From Cristatella mucedo (Eukaryota > Bryozoa > Phylactolaemata > Cristatellidae): a stretch of 64,000 nucleotides of DNA. Each line of letters opens with the position of its first letter. Position 1 is the stretch's first letter. This document shows, one piece after another, positions 35,726-49,374 of the stretch. The notes under the pieces were generated by a model that worked only from the letters and a program-made list of their open reading frames with translations, did no database searches and was not told the DNA's origin. The stretch spans positions 62,001 through 126,000 of the forward strand of contig WPIO01000025.1 of assembly GCA_009760855.2 (NCBI GenBank). The letters are read 5' to 3'. The position numbers and the translations under genes are program-made.

Positions 35726-35836
35726 GCTGTCCTAATAGCAGTCGATCGTGAGCTCCAGGATATGTGCATGAAAAGACTTATACAGAAGGTGTGTGGCTGG
35801 ACCTTGAACTACAAGAGCAGCTTGATGGTGATGATG
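35726..35836 (+). CDS. Exon-like 111-nt segment, uncertain frame
   Basis: The splice signals are excellent: a TTTATTTTCTACGTTTTCAG acceptor and an ATGATG/GTGAGC donor. The 111 bases are open in phase 0 (37 codons, with IQKVCGWTLNY). The phase 1 frame gives a more protein-like acidic sequence (APGYVHEKTYTEGVW), but a TGA interrupts it at about 35749. No domain is recognised. It may belong to the + strand SEA/LDLa gene or be a decayed exon. Confidence 0.28.
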
Positions 35837-36559
35837 GTGAGCCAGCAAAAAGACGGAAGAGAAGTGTTGTCCTGCAGCAGTTGCAATGTTCACAGCAAGC
35901 ACACGCCTTGCTTCTTTCTTGTTTTTTCTCTTTCCAAGCTTAGAGCCTTCTTACTCAACAAGGATTTGGCTTCAAGTACTTGGAGGCGCCGGATATGATT
36001 ATTGCAGTAATTTCCAAGATAAACTCCATGAAGATTTTCTTTTGGTTTCATAATTTAGATAACCGCGTTTCTGGTTGGCTCACAGAATTCCATGCATATT
36101 TACCCCGCGGGTTTTTTAAGACTCTAACTCCAACATCTGGCCTCCAACACCAGCGCCCGGAACCTTTAAACTTCGATGCAAATACTATTTCGAAAATAAG
36201 CAGTGAAGGCTACCGCTTTCAAATCTAGATCACATAAAATTGCATCTCGGCCTCGTGAAAAAATTGCATGCGTTTGTACGTGCTCAATGTTATGCTGATT
36301 ACTTGCAACGTGCCAGCCCAGCCGGTTTCCAGGCACATTCAAGACTTTGTGCCACTTGTCTTCCTTAGGAAATGAAGGTGAGCTGATTCTGAAAGATTCT
36401 GATATATTTGGCACGCCACTGAGTTTAGAGCCTTCATGTTGAATTTCGCAGGATTACTCTTTCGCTTGTAAGCACGCATACATAATGATTTTTTTTTATA
36501 AATTTCTGAGTAGTCAATATTCAGGACCCCAAATATTATTCTCATCAAATAAAACCGAC

Positions 36560-36676
36560 GATCGAGCTTGGACGATTCGTACGCTATCGCTAGCGATTGT
36601 TGTGGGTCTGTGCGCAAGCGCAGCCTTTGGCCTTCCGAAGAGCGAGCAGAAACCCTACGATCGCCGCATCACATAG
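36560..36676 (+). other. Signal-peptide-like frame without ATG
   Basis: A frame reads TIRTLSLAIVVGLCASAAFG, then LPKSEQKPYDRRIT and a TAG stop. The hydrophobic core followed by ASAAFG looks like a signal peptide with a cleavage site, but the codon in the start position is ACG and no in-frame ATG lies close by. It may be the remnant of a short secreted-peptide gene or chance. Confidence 0.22.
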
Positions 36677-37073
36677 ACATACGATCGCCGCATCACATAG
36701 ACTGCGCAGTGGTGCATATTGTCTGCGATGCGGGCTGGCATTAAACAATTCCAACAACACCCCGTTGCTTTCTCTGCCGCGCCCGCTTCGTTTTGGTCAG
36801 CTGTCCACCCGACGGCGCCCGGTACCTGGCGTACAGTCAAAAGACACCACGTGTGCACACCACGTAATAACACCACGGCGACATCCGCTCACTGTGCGTG
36901 CCTTGAACGCGAAAGGAATTTGCCATCAACTCGTTCGAAAAGAACGGTACCTACCCATGCATACGCTGTCGCATTGAAGTGCTTACAGTATACGAAACAG
37001 CTACAGGTGAAAATTCCATCGACCGGAGATCCGGAATTCCATCCGGAGATCCGGAATTCCATCTGGAGATCCG
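36656..37073. repeat. Two short tandem duplications
   Basis: A 24-bp unit (TACGATCGCCGCATCACATA plus GACA) is repeated twice at 36656-36703. A 20-bp unit (CCGGAGATCCGGAATTCCAT) is repeated about 2.5 times at 37023-37073. The sequence between them is not repetitive. Confidence 0.9.
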
Positions 37074-37170
37074 CAAGCCAAGGAAACTCTCGCGCCAAGC
37101 AAGAATCACGAATCTTAGCTAATTCATGGGGCGGCTATTCATGCTATGTTGTCCTCGCCAACGCCCCTTG

Positions 37171-37245
37171 GTTTAAGCCTGTAGATAATGTGCTCGCTCT
37201 TCACTACCTGGGTTGCGGGTTCGAGTCCTGCAGTGAGCGATCCTG
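37171..37245 (+). mobile_element. tRNA-like SINE head
   Basis: A perfect B box (GGTTCGAGTCC) follows TTTAAGCCTGTAGATAATG and TGCTCGCTCTTCACTACC. The arrangement and the GGTTCGAGTCCTGCAGT end match the minus-strand element at 49.3 kb, so this is a second tRNA-derived family rather than a working tRNA gene. Confidence 0.55.
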
Positions 37246-37721
37246 TATTGCGCACGGCAAGTGGTGATGATACCCCCGTAAGGTTCTTTCGCAGCTAGGC
37301 AAATTGGGCTGTTAAATCAGCTAACTCGACAAAGGGATTTAGGCTCTCGGCGCTATTGTTTGTCCAGACTTCCGTGACGTACTTCGACCGGCAGGCTAAC
37401 AATAACACACCAAATCTTAGCTTTGGTACAAAAGTGTCCAGATTGTGAAGCATTATTTGATCTACTGCATAAAAATGCATCAAGTGACCCAAATTTCTAA
37501 AATTAGTAGTCCTCACCCCTCTCACTCCCCCTCCTTCTCCTCCTCATCCTCCTCCTCCTCCCCCGCTCCTCTGGTATTCCCACTTTATCGGCCAAACATC
37601 TGCACCTGTAAATCTTAACGTGCAGCGTGCAGCATATGTTACTGGCGCCGTTGTCGAAGCCAGTGGCCAGCTCTTTTTTGTCACATTTGTGGAAAACATA
37701 AATTACAAGCCTTGAAAATAA

Positions 37722-37780
37722 CAACAATAATAATAACACATTTTTTATAGCGTCCCCATAGAACTCAATCTCTTTCTAGT
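37722..37780 (-). mobile_element. LINE-B tail fragment
   Basis: (AAT)n, then TTTATAGCGTCCCCATAGAA and CTCAATCTCTTTCTAG, the LINE-B 3' end in minus orientation, cut off after about 60 bases. Confidence 0.7.
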
Positions 37781-38103
37781 CCGAGATCTCGTGCGCTCCG
37801 ACGAGGCGTACGCCCCCCCCCCCCGCGCGTACTTCGAGTGCAGCCGAGCTTTGCCAAGGCCACGACGGATTGCGCAATGCGTAGCAGCTGACGTGACGCT
37901 GATCGCGTAAGACGAAAGGGAAATTAAAGGTCGGCCGATTCACCGGGCTCGTGATGAACGGCGGCAGACGATCGTCGGTCGCTGGCAGCCAAGCAAGCTT
38001 GCACAGGCCAAATAAAAGACTGCACGAGCGCCTCGAGGCCGGTCACTAATCCTCAATCTGGGCGGCCAAGTTCGAACACCGAGCCCCTGTGCCGAGTGCC
38101 GAG

Positions 38104-38270
38104 TGCAGAGCCGGCGTGCAGAGCCGGCGTGCAGAGCCGGCGTGCAGAGCCGGCGTGCAGAGCCGGCGTGCAGAGCCTGCGTGCAGAGCCGGCGTGCAGA
38201 GCCTGCATGCAGAGCCTGCGTGCAGAGCCGGCGTGCAGAGCCGGCGTGCAGTGCCGGCGTGCAGAGCGCG
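38104..38270. repeat. 13-bp GC-rich minisatellite, ~12 units
   Basis: The unit AGAGCCGGCGTGC repeats with a few CCTGC and CATGC variants. All frames stay open because the period is not a multiple of three. The 78- to 164-residue Cys/Arg/Ala-rich frames across it are artefacts. Confidence 0.95.
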
Positions 38271-38589
38271 AGCGGGCGAGCGGCGGCCCCCGGCCGCCGC
38301 CTCCGCTGCCAGCTGCGGCGGCGCGAACTTGATGCCAAGGTTTTCTGCTTTCGGTGCGGCACGAGCAAACGTTCCGGCCGGCTGAGCCGCAGGCTGCCCG
38401 ATGTCCGAAATTCGATCGCCGATGCAAGCTCGCTCTTTCGCTTCGGATAGCCATTTTTCGGATTACAGTGGCACCTTCACAGCGATTTCGGCGAGTGCGC
38501 GCAGCTGCCCAGTGAAGCAGCGAACGGCACAGTGAACGAGACAGCACGTAGCCAGAGGAGCGGTGGCGCGGCTCCGAGGCCCGAGATCT

Positions 38590-38744
<155 letters not shown>

Positions 38745-39640
38745 GGGTCTTGGCCTAGGCTTAGAGCGCTGGCACTTCACAGCCCAGGTCTCGAGAGATC
38801 TCGCGTCTTGCAGCCCTACAGCAGGCGATTCTCTATTGCTTATTGCAAGCACGAGCGCGGCAGCCAACGCTGCCTGAACGAGGCTTTCGAATCGTGGGAG
38901 CGGGGTGGGGGCGGGCGATCAGAGCTCGTTTAAATCTATCTTGATCTTGACCACTAGAGCGGCTGGCTGCCGCGCATTTTATCTCGAGAGAGCACGCTCT
39001 CAGCAGCCGATTGCTTCGACCTAAGTGGCCGGGCTATCGAGTGCACTCGCGGTGCGCCGCCGGATGACTTCTGTAATCGAAGCGGCGGCGTGCGGCGAGC
39101 ACCTGCACGCCCGCACTCCCTAGTGGATTCGGCGGCGCGCTCGGGAACGGATGCGGGCGGCTGCCTATGAGGCAGGACTTCATATCTAGCGACCTTACGA
39201 GCTTCGTCGCTCGATGCGCCGCCCAGCGGTTCGCGTTGCCACCGCCGGGGTCACTGCTTCTCGGTGGACGGCTTTCTAAAAGTCCACTTAGACCTGCCTT
39301 ACTGCTTTGTCTGCAACGCAGCACCAGGCCAGAGCAATTCGTTAAGCAACGAGTCGTCACGCGTCAAGAAGAGTGTCGGCGTCGGCGGCGAAAGCTCACA
39401 CGACGAAGCTAATGACCCGGCTGGTCGGCGCGTCCGAGTCTCGCGAGTCATTCTCGTAAAAACTTGCCTCTGTTTCAGTACAATCGCTCCATTGAATGCC
39501 GTGTTCGCTCTCCGCTTTAGCGAACAACGAAAACATATCTCAGACCACAATCCGCATTCGACGACCCTAGAGGCTCTGCACATCACAATTACCGCATCGA
39601 CTCAAGAGGAGGCAGCATACTTACGTAGATATACACACAT
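38745..39640. other. GC-rich DNA, no gene recognised
   Basis: CpG-rich sequence with several overlapping open frames that have no domain signature. This is expected from base composition and not evidence of genes. Confidence 0.4.
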
Positions 39641-39860
39641 ATATATATATATATATATATATGCTGCATATATATATATGCTGCATATATATATATATGC
39701 TGCATATATATATATGCTGCATATATATATGCTGCATATATATATATGCTGCATATATATATGCTGCATATAAATATATATACATATATGCTTGTGTGTG
39801 TCTTGTGTACGTGTGTGTGTGCCTGTGCGTGTGCCTGTGCATGTGCTTGTGCGTGCATAT
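39641..39860. repeat. (AT)n-TGCTGC array and GT-rich tail
   Basis: About eight blocks of (AT)4-6 are separated by GCTGC, giving a 17-21-bp period to about 39785. A GT-rich stretch (TGTGCCTGTGCGTGTGCC) follows to 39860. Frames encode only Ile-Tyr-Ala/Cys repeats. Confidence 0.92.
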
Positions 39861-39865
39861 CTCCA

Positions 39866-39935
39866 ACCGTAACTCCACACACCCACTAGGACTGGATGTG
39901 TGTTTCACAGGAGAGTTTTCCAAGGCGCAGCGTTG
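39866..39935 (-). mobile_element. LINE-A 3' end fragment
   Basis: GTAACTCCACACACCCACTA and CACAGGAGAGTTTTCCAAGG match the LINE-A 3' ends at 8.56 and 49.38 kb. It begins at the same GTAACTC boundary and is truncated after about 70 bases. Confidence 0.65.
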
Positions 39936-40826
39936 CTTTTCGGTGGCCCTCTGAAGTCAAGAGTCCGCTAGCCGTTTAGCGCAAGGCGGGCAGGGCACAC
40001 AGGTGCCCAGCCCATCCCGCGTCCGCCCAAGCTCGCCCGGTGGATGTCACGCCCACACTTCCAGGCGCTCTTTCGTTCGGCTCTGTAGCGCCCCTCCGCC
40101 GACCGTCGCTTTAGGGAGACTCCCTTAATCGCGCGGGCTTGATCATTGAGCGCCTTAGACTGGGTCTTAGTCAGCATCGCCCGGCGGAGGTGACGTCAGG
40201 CAACGTCGGCGTCACCTGGGACCTCTTTAGCTACCATTCGTTATTATCTTGTCAAGACCGAAAGCCGCTTAAGCTATGAGTGTGCTACAGAGAACTTTCC
40301 GTCGTAACACCCCACTTAGTCTTCGTGGCTTTGTGAAGTTACAGACTGAGATACATTAAGTTACATTACACGGCTAAAAATGGACGCTGACAGAACGTTG
40401 ATAGGGATGAGGGCGTCAGCGGCTCGTTCTGAGTGGTCTCATTATGCAGCAGCTCTCGTCGAAGCTATCTCGTCTATCAGCAGGCCGCGTGCAGAGCGAA
40501 GAGGCGAGCCGAGACGGCGCTAGAATCCAGATTTCCTGCCGGCCCGCATGCGCATCCGCCATTTCGTACGCGACGATTGGTAGCAGGAATCGGCCGAGAA
40601 AGCCGCCTTCGGGCGTCGAGTTTCGCAGCCGCCGGCGACCTCCTTCCGGTCCGTCTGAAACTCGTCTCGTCGCCGCTATTGACCCGATCCGCACGCGTCC
40701 GAGGCGGTTTGATCAGCTGACCACTGACTGTTGTTACTTGGCGCCCAGCCACCAGAGCAGCCGGCCGAGCTTGGGGTCGCTCTGGACGGTCGAGGGTCGG
40801 GCTGGGTGAGGCTGCCAGCCGGTTGA

Positions 40827-40830
<4 letters not shown>
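39936..40830. other. GC-rich DNA, no gene recognised
   Basis: Open frames on both strands are consistent with high GC. No splice-bounded exon with a domain was found. Confidence 0.4.
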
Positions 40831-42732
<1,902 letters not shown>

Positions 42733-43030
42733 AGATAATAATAATGCATTTGAGAAAACGCACTCAAAGAACTCAATCTCTTTCTAGGTGCTTTACACTT
42801 GCTGCAAAGGAAACACGATCGAATAGTGAGTGGTATCATGCTTGATAAACAGCATGAATAACATGGTTAGGGTGACATGCACAGGGTCATCAGGCAAGTG
42901 TGATTAGTGACAAAATGCACAAGTCAACACGCATAAGCGCATTAAGGACGAATCACGGGGACCCATTAAATGCTGTCATAAATAGGTGCGTTTTTAATTT
43001 CTTTTTAAATGTGGTCAAGTCAGGAGACGT
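42733..43030 (-). mobile_element. LINE-B 3' end copy
   Basis: From TAATAATGCATTTGAGAAAA through the 3' UTR to TTTCTTTTTAAATGTGGTCA in minus orientation. It is the only clear LINE-B copy in the GC-rich part, and provides the uninterrupted reference for the solo-tail insertion at 24.5 kb. Confidence 0.87.
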
Positions 43031-46000
43031 CTAAGCATCCTTCCTGAGTCTCCTGAAGAAAAGTAAGTACATTTTGGCGGTATCGTCATCAGAAGAGCCA
43101 CCCTGCTAGCCCTGCCGCAAATGAATTATCCAGTAGCGGCAGAGCACTTAGTCTTCACAAAAACAGCGAAGCTCATTTGGCTGGATTGGAGTAACCGGGT
43201 AACCGCCGAATGCTCCGTTGAGATGGCTCGCTCGCTCGCTTGAGCTGCGCCCTCAGCTCGGCATTCATCGTATGCTGTAGTCCTAGTCCCTGCTCTCTCG
43301 CGCTTGCAGCATTCCGTCGGCGCTTGCAACAGCAGCTACTTCCTCATCCGACGCGGCCGCCCGCGGCCGCATTGTTCTCACGATCCCTCTGCGCCAGGCC
43401 GATGGGCGACGCGAGCAGACGCTGAGGAGCGATCTCCGAACAATGATATCCGCTTCTTGAACACTGGTATATATAGCTTTGCCACTTCGAGCACAAACTG
43501 CAAGCGGCCACCCAGCCAGCAGCGCTGGAACTCGCCCTGTGTAGTCTCCCTGAGCTCTGTCTCTGTCTGTCCGTCCGTCCGTTTCTCTCTATCTATCCAT
43601 GTCTCTGAGAGTGCTTGAACGTGACCGTCGTTCGTTGAGACCGTGTGAGGGGTGGACACGGTGCAATTGTTGCACCCCATAGTGACAGTGAAAATTGGAT
43701 GTCGACATGATGAATTTAATGACAGTAATAGCCGTCCTTTGTTGAGATGTAAGCATTCGGGAAGAGAGAGAGAGAGTGAGACCGTAATGGGTAGGCTTGG
43801 AGCCGGAATGAAAAGTGTTGCGTCTATATGACGCGTGACGATTCGCCCACACTTGAAGACCTTGAGACAGCACGGCTTTCTATTGCAAATTGCATGAAGC
43901 CACGCCGGACCTAGTGACCGTGCTAGACGGCCCTAGCCCCTGAGAGTGGTCAACGAATGGGTCTGCTGTTCTCCGGCGGAAGTCTCCACCGGAAGAGACC
44001 GGTGCCTCGTTCGTCCAAAGGAATCAACGAGCTCTCTTCCCACGAGAAGCCGACAGAGCCTTGATCTCATGATCACCAAGTATCGCAGGTAGGCTTTCGC
44101 TGGACTGTCATTGCATTTCCCTAATGCCGTGTAACTGCTGTAAGGCATCGTCGAACAGGTTCCATCGACAAAGAAAAGGTCAGAGCCAAGCTTCCTCGGA
44201 ACCGCGTGCTTCCATCTGGGCCCTCTTCTCGACACGCGCGTGGAGCAATTATTCGGACTGACGCGGTCACTTCTTTCGTGGTGAGGCGCGACACAGTCTA
44301 CGCTTTCTTTTCATTTGAGCGGATCAGCGTAGTCATACGACGAAGCTGAACGGTCGAAGAATGGCATAGGCTCCCAATAAACGCCTCATAGGGCTCGTGA
44401 GCGCTTGCAATGGGCTAGTCGTTTCTCCGCATAATGGGCTCGACAGCAATGGACTCGATTGGAGCAGCCAATCCACTTTCTTCTCTTGCCAAAAAAGGGC
44501 AACATGTTGCTGAGGTTCGCATCCCTACATTTTCAAGCAGTTAAACTCCGTGTAAATACGTTCGCGAAAAGCTGTCTCGAAGGCGATAGGCAAGCTATCT
44601 GCTTCGTTCGCCACGGTACAGCTCTGATAATAGAATTGCAGCAAAGTTAATCCATCGGGCGAGCTTGCGTTTGAGAACGACACACCCGTTGATGGCATTT
44701 TAGTAACTGAAGCTAGGGTAGCAAGCCCTAGAGCTGAAACGCTGAACAGTGCTGAGGCAGCATGCTGGTTGGGTGTTGATTTAGATGTCGGTAGTAGTGC
44801 GGGTGTTTCTTTAAATGCAAAAGTATGCATTCTTCAGGAGACTTTCCGACAACCTATGCGACATCTCGCCCCGCTTCTGAAGATAAGTTTTTTCTGGTGG
44901 CCTTGGTTTTTTCCTGAATTTCCCGCCTTCTAAACAATTCTAGCATAATTTCAGAGACACGAATTTTTCTTTCAGGAGGTGGTAAGCTGATGATCTTTCT
45001 CTTCCGATACTGGTGCCGATGGGATGTTTCGGCACATAGAGAAGAGCATAGAGGCCACTAACACAACACACCCGTCCTCGAAAGTGGCAGTCTTGGCATC
45101 TGCACAAATCTTCGTCGCATACGTAACGACAGTCAGGCACAAAAGTCAGATGTCACCGGCAGAGGGCGCCACTGGTGCTTGCTATACAGATACATCGGCT
45201 AACAAAGTAGGCGCCCCATTAACCAGCATACTATCAACTATAAATAAACGCAATCGAATCCCGCGAAGGAGGTACCCGAGCAAAAGTCGCCACCGCTTGC
45301 GTTACAAGCGTTGCACACGAAAAATACACTGTGCAACGCATATTGTACTACCTAAGGTGGTAGAGAAGATGCCTCAGACGACTAACATGCATAAACCCAT
45401 CCAGCGGCACGGGGTCCACCGGTTTTCGCGGAATTACTCCCATCCTGAGTTTTGAACACTGCGAACCCTGAAATTCTTTTTATGAGCTTAGCCTGCCGCC
45501 GCAGTGATTCTACGGAGATACTCTTCTCCTGCTTCTGGCGCATCCTCCGAATGATTGATATGCACTTCTAGTCTTCGTACTTTTGCTCGTCGTGCGCCAC
45601 TGCAGGCACCAAAGTGCCCCTCGCCAACCTCTCGGGGACCGCCGGAGTTCTCTCGTAGCTCACGCATCAGATGATGTAGTACTCTACATCGAATTTTTTC
45701 TGAGTCAGATCTTCTTCGCTGTGGTTAGGTTTGTATATGTAGGAGCAGTCTTCTACGCCATAGGACCGTAAGACAGACGGACTGCCTATTGCAAATCACA
45801 GGAAGCCAAGCGTAAGTTTGTGGCTATTCTGGCCAACACCAGTGCTGGAGAATAGTCAGTTAATGTAGTCGCTGTTCTCTGGCGAAAGTCTCGGCCACGA
45901 AGATATATCGCCTTGTGTGTCAAAAGGACCAGACAGAAATAATCATTAGATAGAGCGCCAGCTTTACCAGATTTCGTGCGAGCATTTGCAGGCCTACCCG

Positions 46001-46918
46001 CAGCACCCATGAGGGCGTTCGAGAATGTCGGCAAGCGAATGTTGCAAAGACCGAATCCACGACGACTCGAACGAGCAACGATGACCTGGTGCGATCTGGC
46101 TGCTGGTGCATAGCTCCGATCAATAGCTTAAGCCTGCTAGATAGCGTTTCGATCGGCAGCCTTGGCGAAGTGAAGGCAGCGACGACGATTGGCCGCCAGC
46201 GGGCCGATGCATCGCCGTGTCCCACTGAGTACGCGTAGAGCTGCTCGCCGGGCCGGGTCGACAGAGGCCGCGGCCCCTTGCGGTTCCACCCCATCGACAC
46301 CGATCCATTGGCTGGGTAAGTCAGGGAAACGACGTAATTTTCGCGCTAGGGCGAGACGCCGAGCGAGCCGCCAAGACAGCCATCCATCCGAAGCAGCAGC
46401 AGCAGCCAACTTCACGGGTCACGAGACTTCCGGCGTTTTTGGCTTCCTTCTTCGCTAACCGACGTCCCAATACGCTCGACAGCTCGATAGATTCTCTGGA
46501 CGGCCAGACTGTGCGTAGAGCTCGCTCACTGCTTCCCTAATTCAACTCGGCGGTTCGAGCAGGATTAAGCCGATGAGGGAGCAAGACCTCGACCTTGCCG
46601 AAGTCAACCAATCGTAGAGTGCGAGAGGTAAGGTGAGAGAGTCGGGCGGCCAGCTACCCCGCTCGGCCGTTCGACTTGGGCCGGGTTGGCAAGGGTTTCC
46701 TGTCACCATTCCTTCTGCCTATGGTCTTCGCGGGTCAAGATCTTTGCTTGAGCGCCTGGAAATCGGCCAACGCCTCTTTCGCGTCGATACGCTGCTTGCC
46801 GCGAGTGCCCTTCGCTCGGGAGGCAAAGCATGGGGACACCTGCGAAAGCGACACCTACGTTGATATTGCCGACCTCATCAGAGGTTAGTTACTGACCAAT
46901 CACGTGCATTCGCACACT

Positions 46919-46958
<40 letters not shown>

Positions 46959-49280
46959 AACACCGTCCTCTGGCGTCACCTATCGCGTCACGGTGGGCGG
47001 TCGATTGCACTCGATGTATACATTGGCTAGCGAACGAAATCGACGACAGCTGGGCTGCGAGTAGACAGAGACCACGCACCTGAGGCGAGAGGGGGCTCCT
47101 TAGAGAACTCGCTGGATTTCGCAGGCGGCGAAGGGGCGACGCATCCGATGCCGTCAGAGGAGCCGCCGTGGTCGTGTTGACGGCACAGTCGCGGTGCGGA
47201 GCCGTACGCAGATTGTGGCCTCCTCTCTTTAGCAGACGGCGTCTCCTTGCCCTCCGCCTCGCCCTGGCTCGACAGCATTGGAATGGTCTCGTCCCCGTCG
47301 CCTATTGCAAGGAAGACAGTGTCGGCGGCGTTCGCCAGCGGATCGCCAGCGGCGTACGATTCTCCGTCGTCGCCGGTACGGGGAGACGCCGGCGGCCGCG
47401 CAGCGAAACCGCGAGTGCATTTAGCAAAACGCAGAGATGTCAGCAGCGGGTAAGTCTGAGCACCCGCGGGGCAAAGGTCAGGCGTGGAAAGAGCCATGCG
47501 TCTAACGCCAAGCGGGATACTACTCAGCTACGCAGCCGCAGCGTGCGGAAAGACGGGGAGCCTACGGAAACACGCCGAGTTGGATGCTCGCAGGAATTCA
47601 GGCACTCAGCAGAGCGTCGTGCGAGGCTCGAAAAACACACCGTGCAATATAAGCTCGAGAGGAGAGAAAAAAGCTGCTACTGCTACTGCTACTACGATAC
47701 CTTTTTCAACTACTTTAGGTATGGGCACAAAACCTGAGAAATGCAAAGAGAAAACCTGTGACGACAAGTAGCTACCGACTGTTCGCCGGCTGACCGCGGC
47801 CATTCTCCTCGAAGCTTTTCGCAGCAGTTCCGGCGGCAAGATGGCCGAATTCTGCCTGACCGCCCGAGCGAGGCCCTGACTCGGAGGCCGTCGATGGATG
47901 CACTCCGCTCGCAGCGGCGGCAAGAGGAAACGCTGTCACGTCGGAGCCAGCCATCTCTCTAAGGCGGCTGCCAGCGGCCGCCTCCTGATGGCTGTGGCCC
48001 CAGTAGGGCCAACGAGGTTGAGTGCACATGAAAAGCCAGCCGGACTGGGGCAAGCGCGCCACGCTCAGCCACGGCGCCGCCGCAGCCCAAGACACGAAGC
48101 GATGCGACTTAATGGCGGCTGCTGGCCACGCCAAGCGGCCCTGCACAATGCCGACGAGGGATGAGGCTCACTCGCCATGGCCGGTGACGGTACCACCAAC
48201 TGACGAGCGAGGCACGTCTGTCTGTGCGCCCCTACTGGAATGCACGCATTCGAGGCAACGTCGCACTGCCAACGGATGCTTCGGCTGCCAACGACTACGC
48301 CGGCGTCTGGCTCGGCGCATGCGCAGGAAGCGCGGCATGCAAGGGACGGGAGCAAGAGCTCGTCGCGAGAACCACCGCCCGGCCGGCGGTCGACGGCCTG
48401 TCGGCGGGTGACAACAATGTGACTTCGCTGGCGGTGGCAGTGTCAAGACACTGCGACTGCGCGAGCGACCGAAGCGTCCGGCAGAGATCGCCGCCAAAGA
48501 CGCTGGCCGTTCGTCCATGAGCCCACCCACCTCGAAGCGGCTTGCCGTGGCGGCGGCAATGACCGGAAACAGCAGCCCGTTGCCAAGCTCGAGGTCGCTA
48601 TCTATCCCCGACGCTCCCCCCTCGCCACCCCCAACCACGACGGCTCGCGATCGCGCGGCCGACGAGACAGACGAGCTCGGAGCAGACTCGAGTGCAGCTG
48701 CAGGCGCCGCTGGCCGCTCGGGGTGATACTCACTGCTGAACGGTCGGACCATTTCGTGCAGGGCGCCGTGCTGACCTGCAAAGAGACATGCTGATTGAGA
48801 GAGGGAGAGAGAGCCCCACCTAGCGAAACATTCACGGCGGGAGCGCCGCCGAGGGCGGCCGCGTTTTTGCCAGCATAGTCGCGAAGCTGGCTCCCGGTAC
48901 CTTGGCTTCGGCGCTGGGTGCCGAGGCCCTGACAGCCGCTCTTACCCTGAGCACCGGCTTTATCTGGGCAGGAGCGGCTCGATTGCGACAGCTCCGGATA
49001 AATTCGAGAAAATGCGAGAAGTGATGTTCTTTAAATTAAAGTAAATCGGCAGAGTAAACAGTCTCAAGTTCCGCTCGTCCTCAGACGAACTGCCCTGAGT
49101 GTGAGCTTCAGTCAGTCACCACCAATAGCACTCGCTGTAACTAAATACTCCGACACGCTCGTCAGCTCGAGCGGTGCGAGCGCCCGAGCTGGCATGCGCA
49201 CCCGCCTCGACGAGATCGGATACCGTTCCGATTCTCGATTGGACGACGGAGAAAGGCTTTCGCCAAGCCTTTAATGGCTA
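43031..49280. other. GC-rich DNA, no gene; repeat pair and (CA)n
   Basis: No supported exon. About 150 bases at 43860-44010 and 45775-45925 are related: both have CTATTGCAAAT..CA.GAAGCCA and GCTGTTCTC.GGCG.AAGTCTC. They are therefore copies of an unidentified repeat. A (CA)n lies at 46918-46957. The 143-residue frame at 45024-45455 is basic, has a real ATG, and matches no family I know; I treat it as unproven. Confidence 0.4.
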
Positions 49281-49292
49281 TCACTACCGCTT

Positions 49293-49322
49293 GCAGTTGG
49301 CAATACAAAAATTGCCAACTGC
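49293..49322. repeat. Perfect 12-bp inverted repeat
   Basis: GCAGTTGGCAAT and ATTGCCAACTGC are separated by a 6-base loop. It lies immediately 3' of a minus-strand tRNA-like element and overlaps its final bases, so it could be a terminator-like or tail structure of that SINE. Confidence 0.85.
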
Positions 49323-49374
49323 AGGACTCGAACTCAAGACCTGCTGAGGAGCGAGCCTCTTACGTCCTGGGCTA
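49323..49374 (-). mobile_element. tRNA-like SINE head
   Basis: On the minus strand, TTACATAGCCCAGGACGTAA (A-box region) is followed by GAGGCTCGCTCCTCAGC and AGTTCGAGTCCTGC, a B box with one mismatch. It resembles the element at 37171-37245. Confidence 0.5.

Noticed and set aside
37171-37245. Functional tRNA gene
   Set aside because: The B box is perfect, but the acceptor and anticodon stems do not pair convincingly and a sister copy exists; a SINE head is more likely.
45024-45455. 143-residue ATG-started frame as a real gene
   Set aside because: No domain, no splice or promoter support, and it lies within repeat-bearing GC-rich DNA; kept only as a note.
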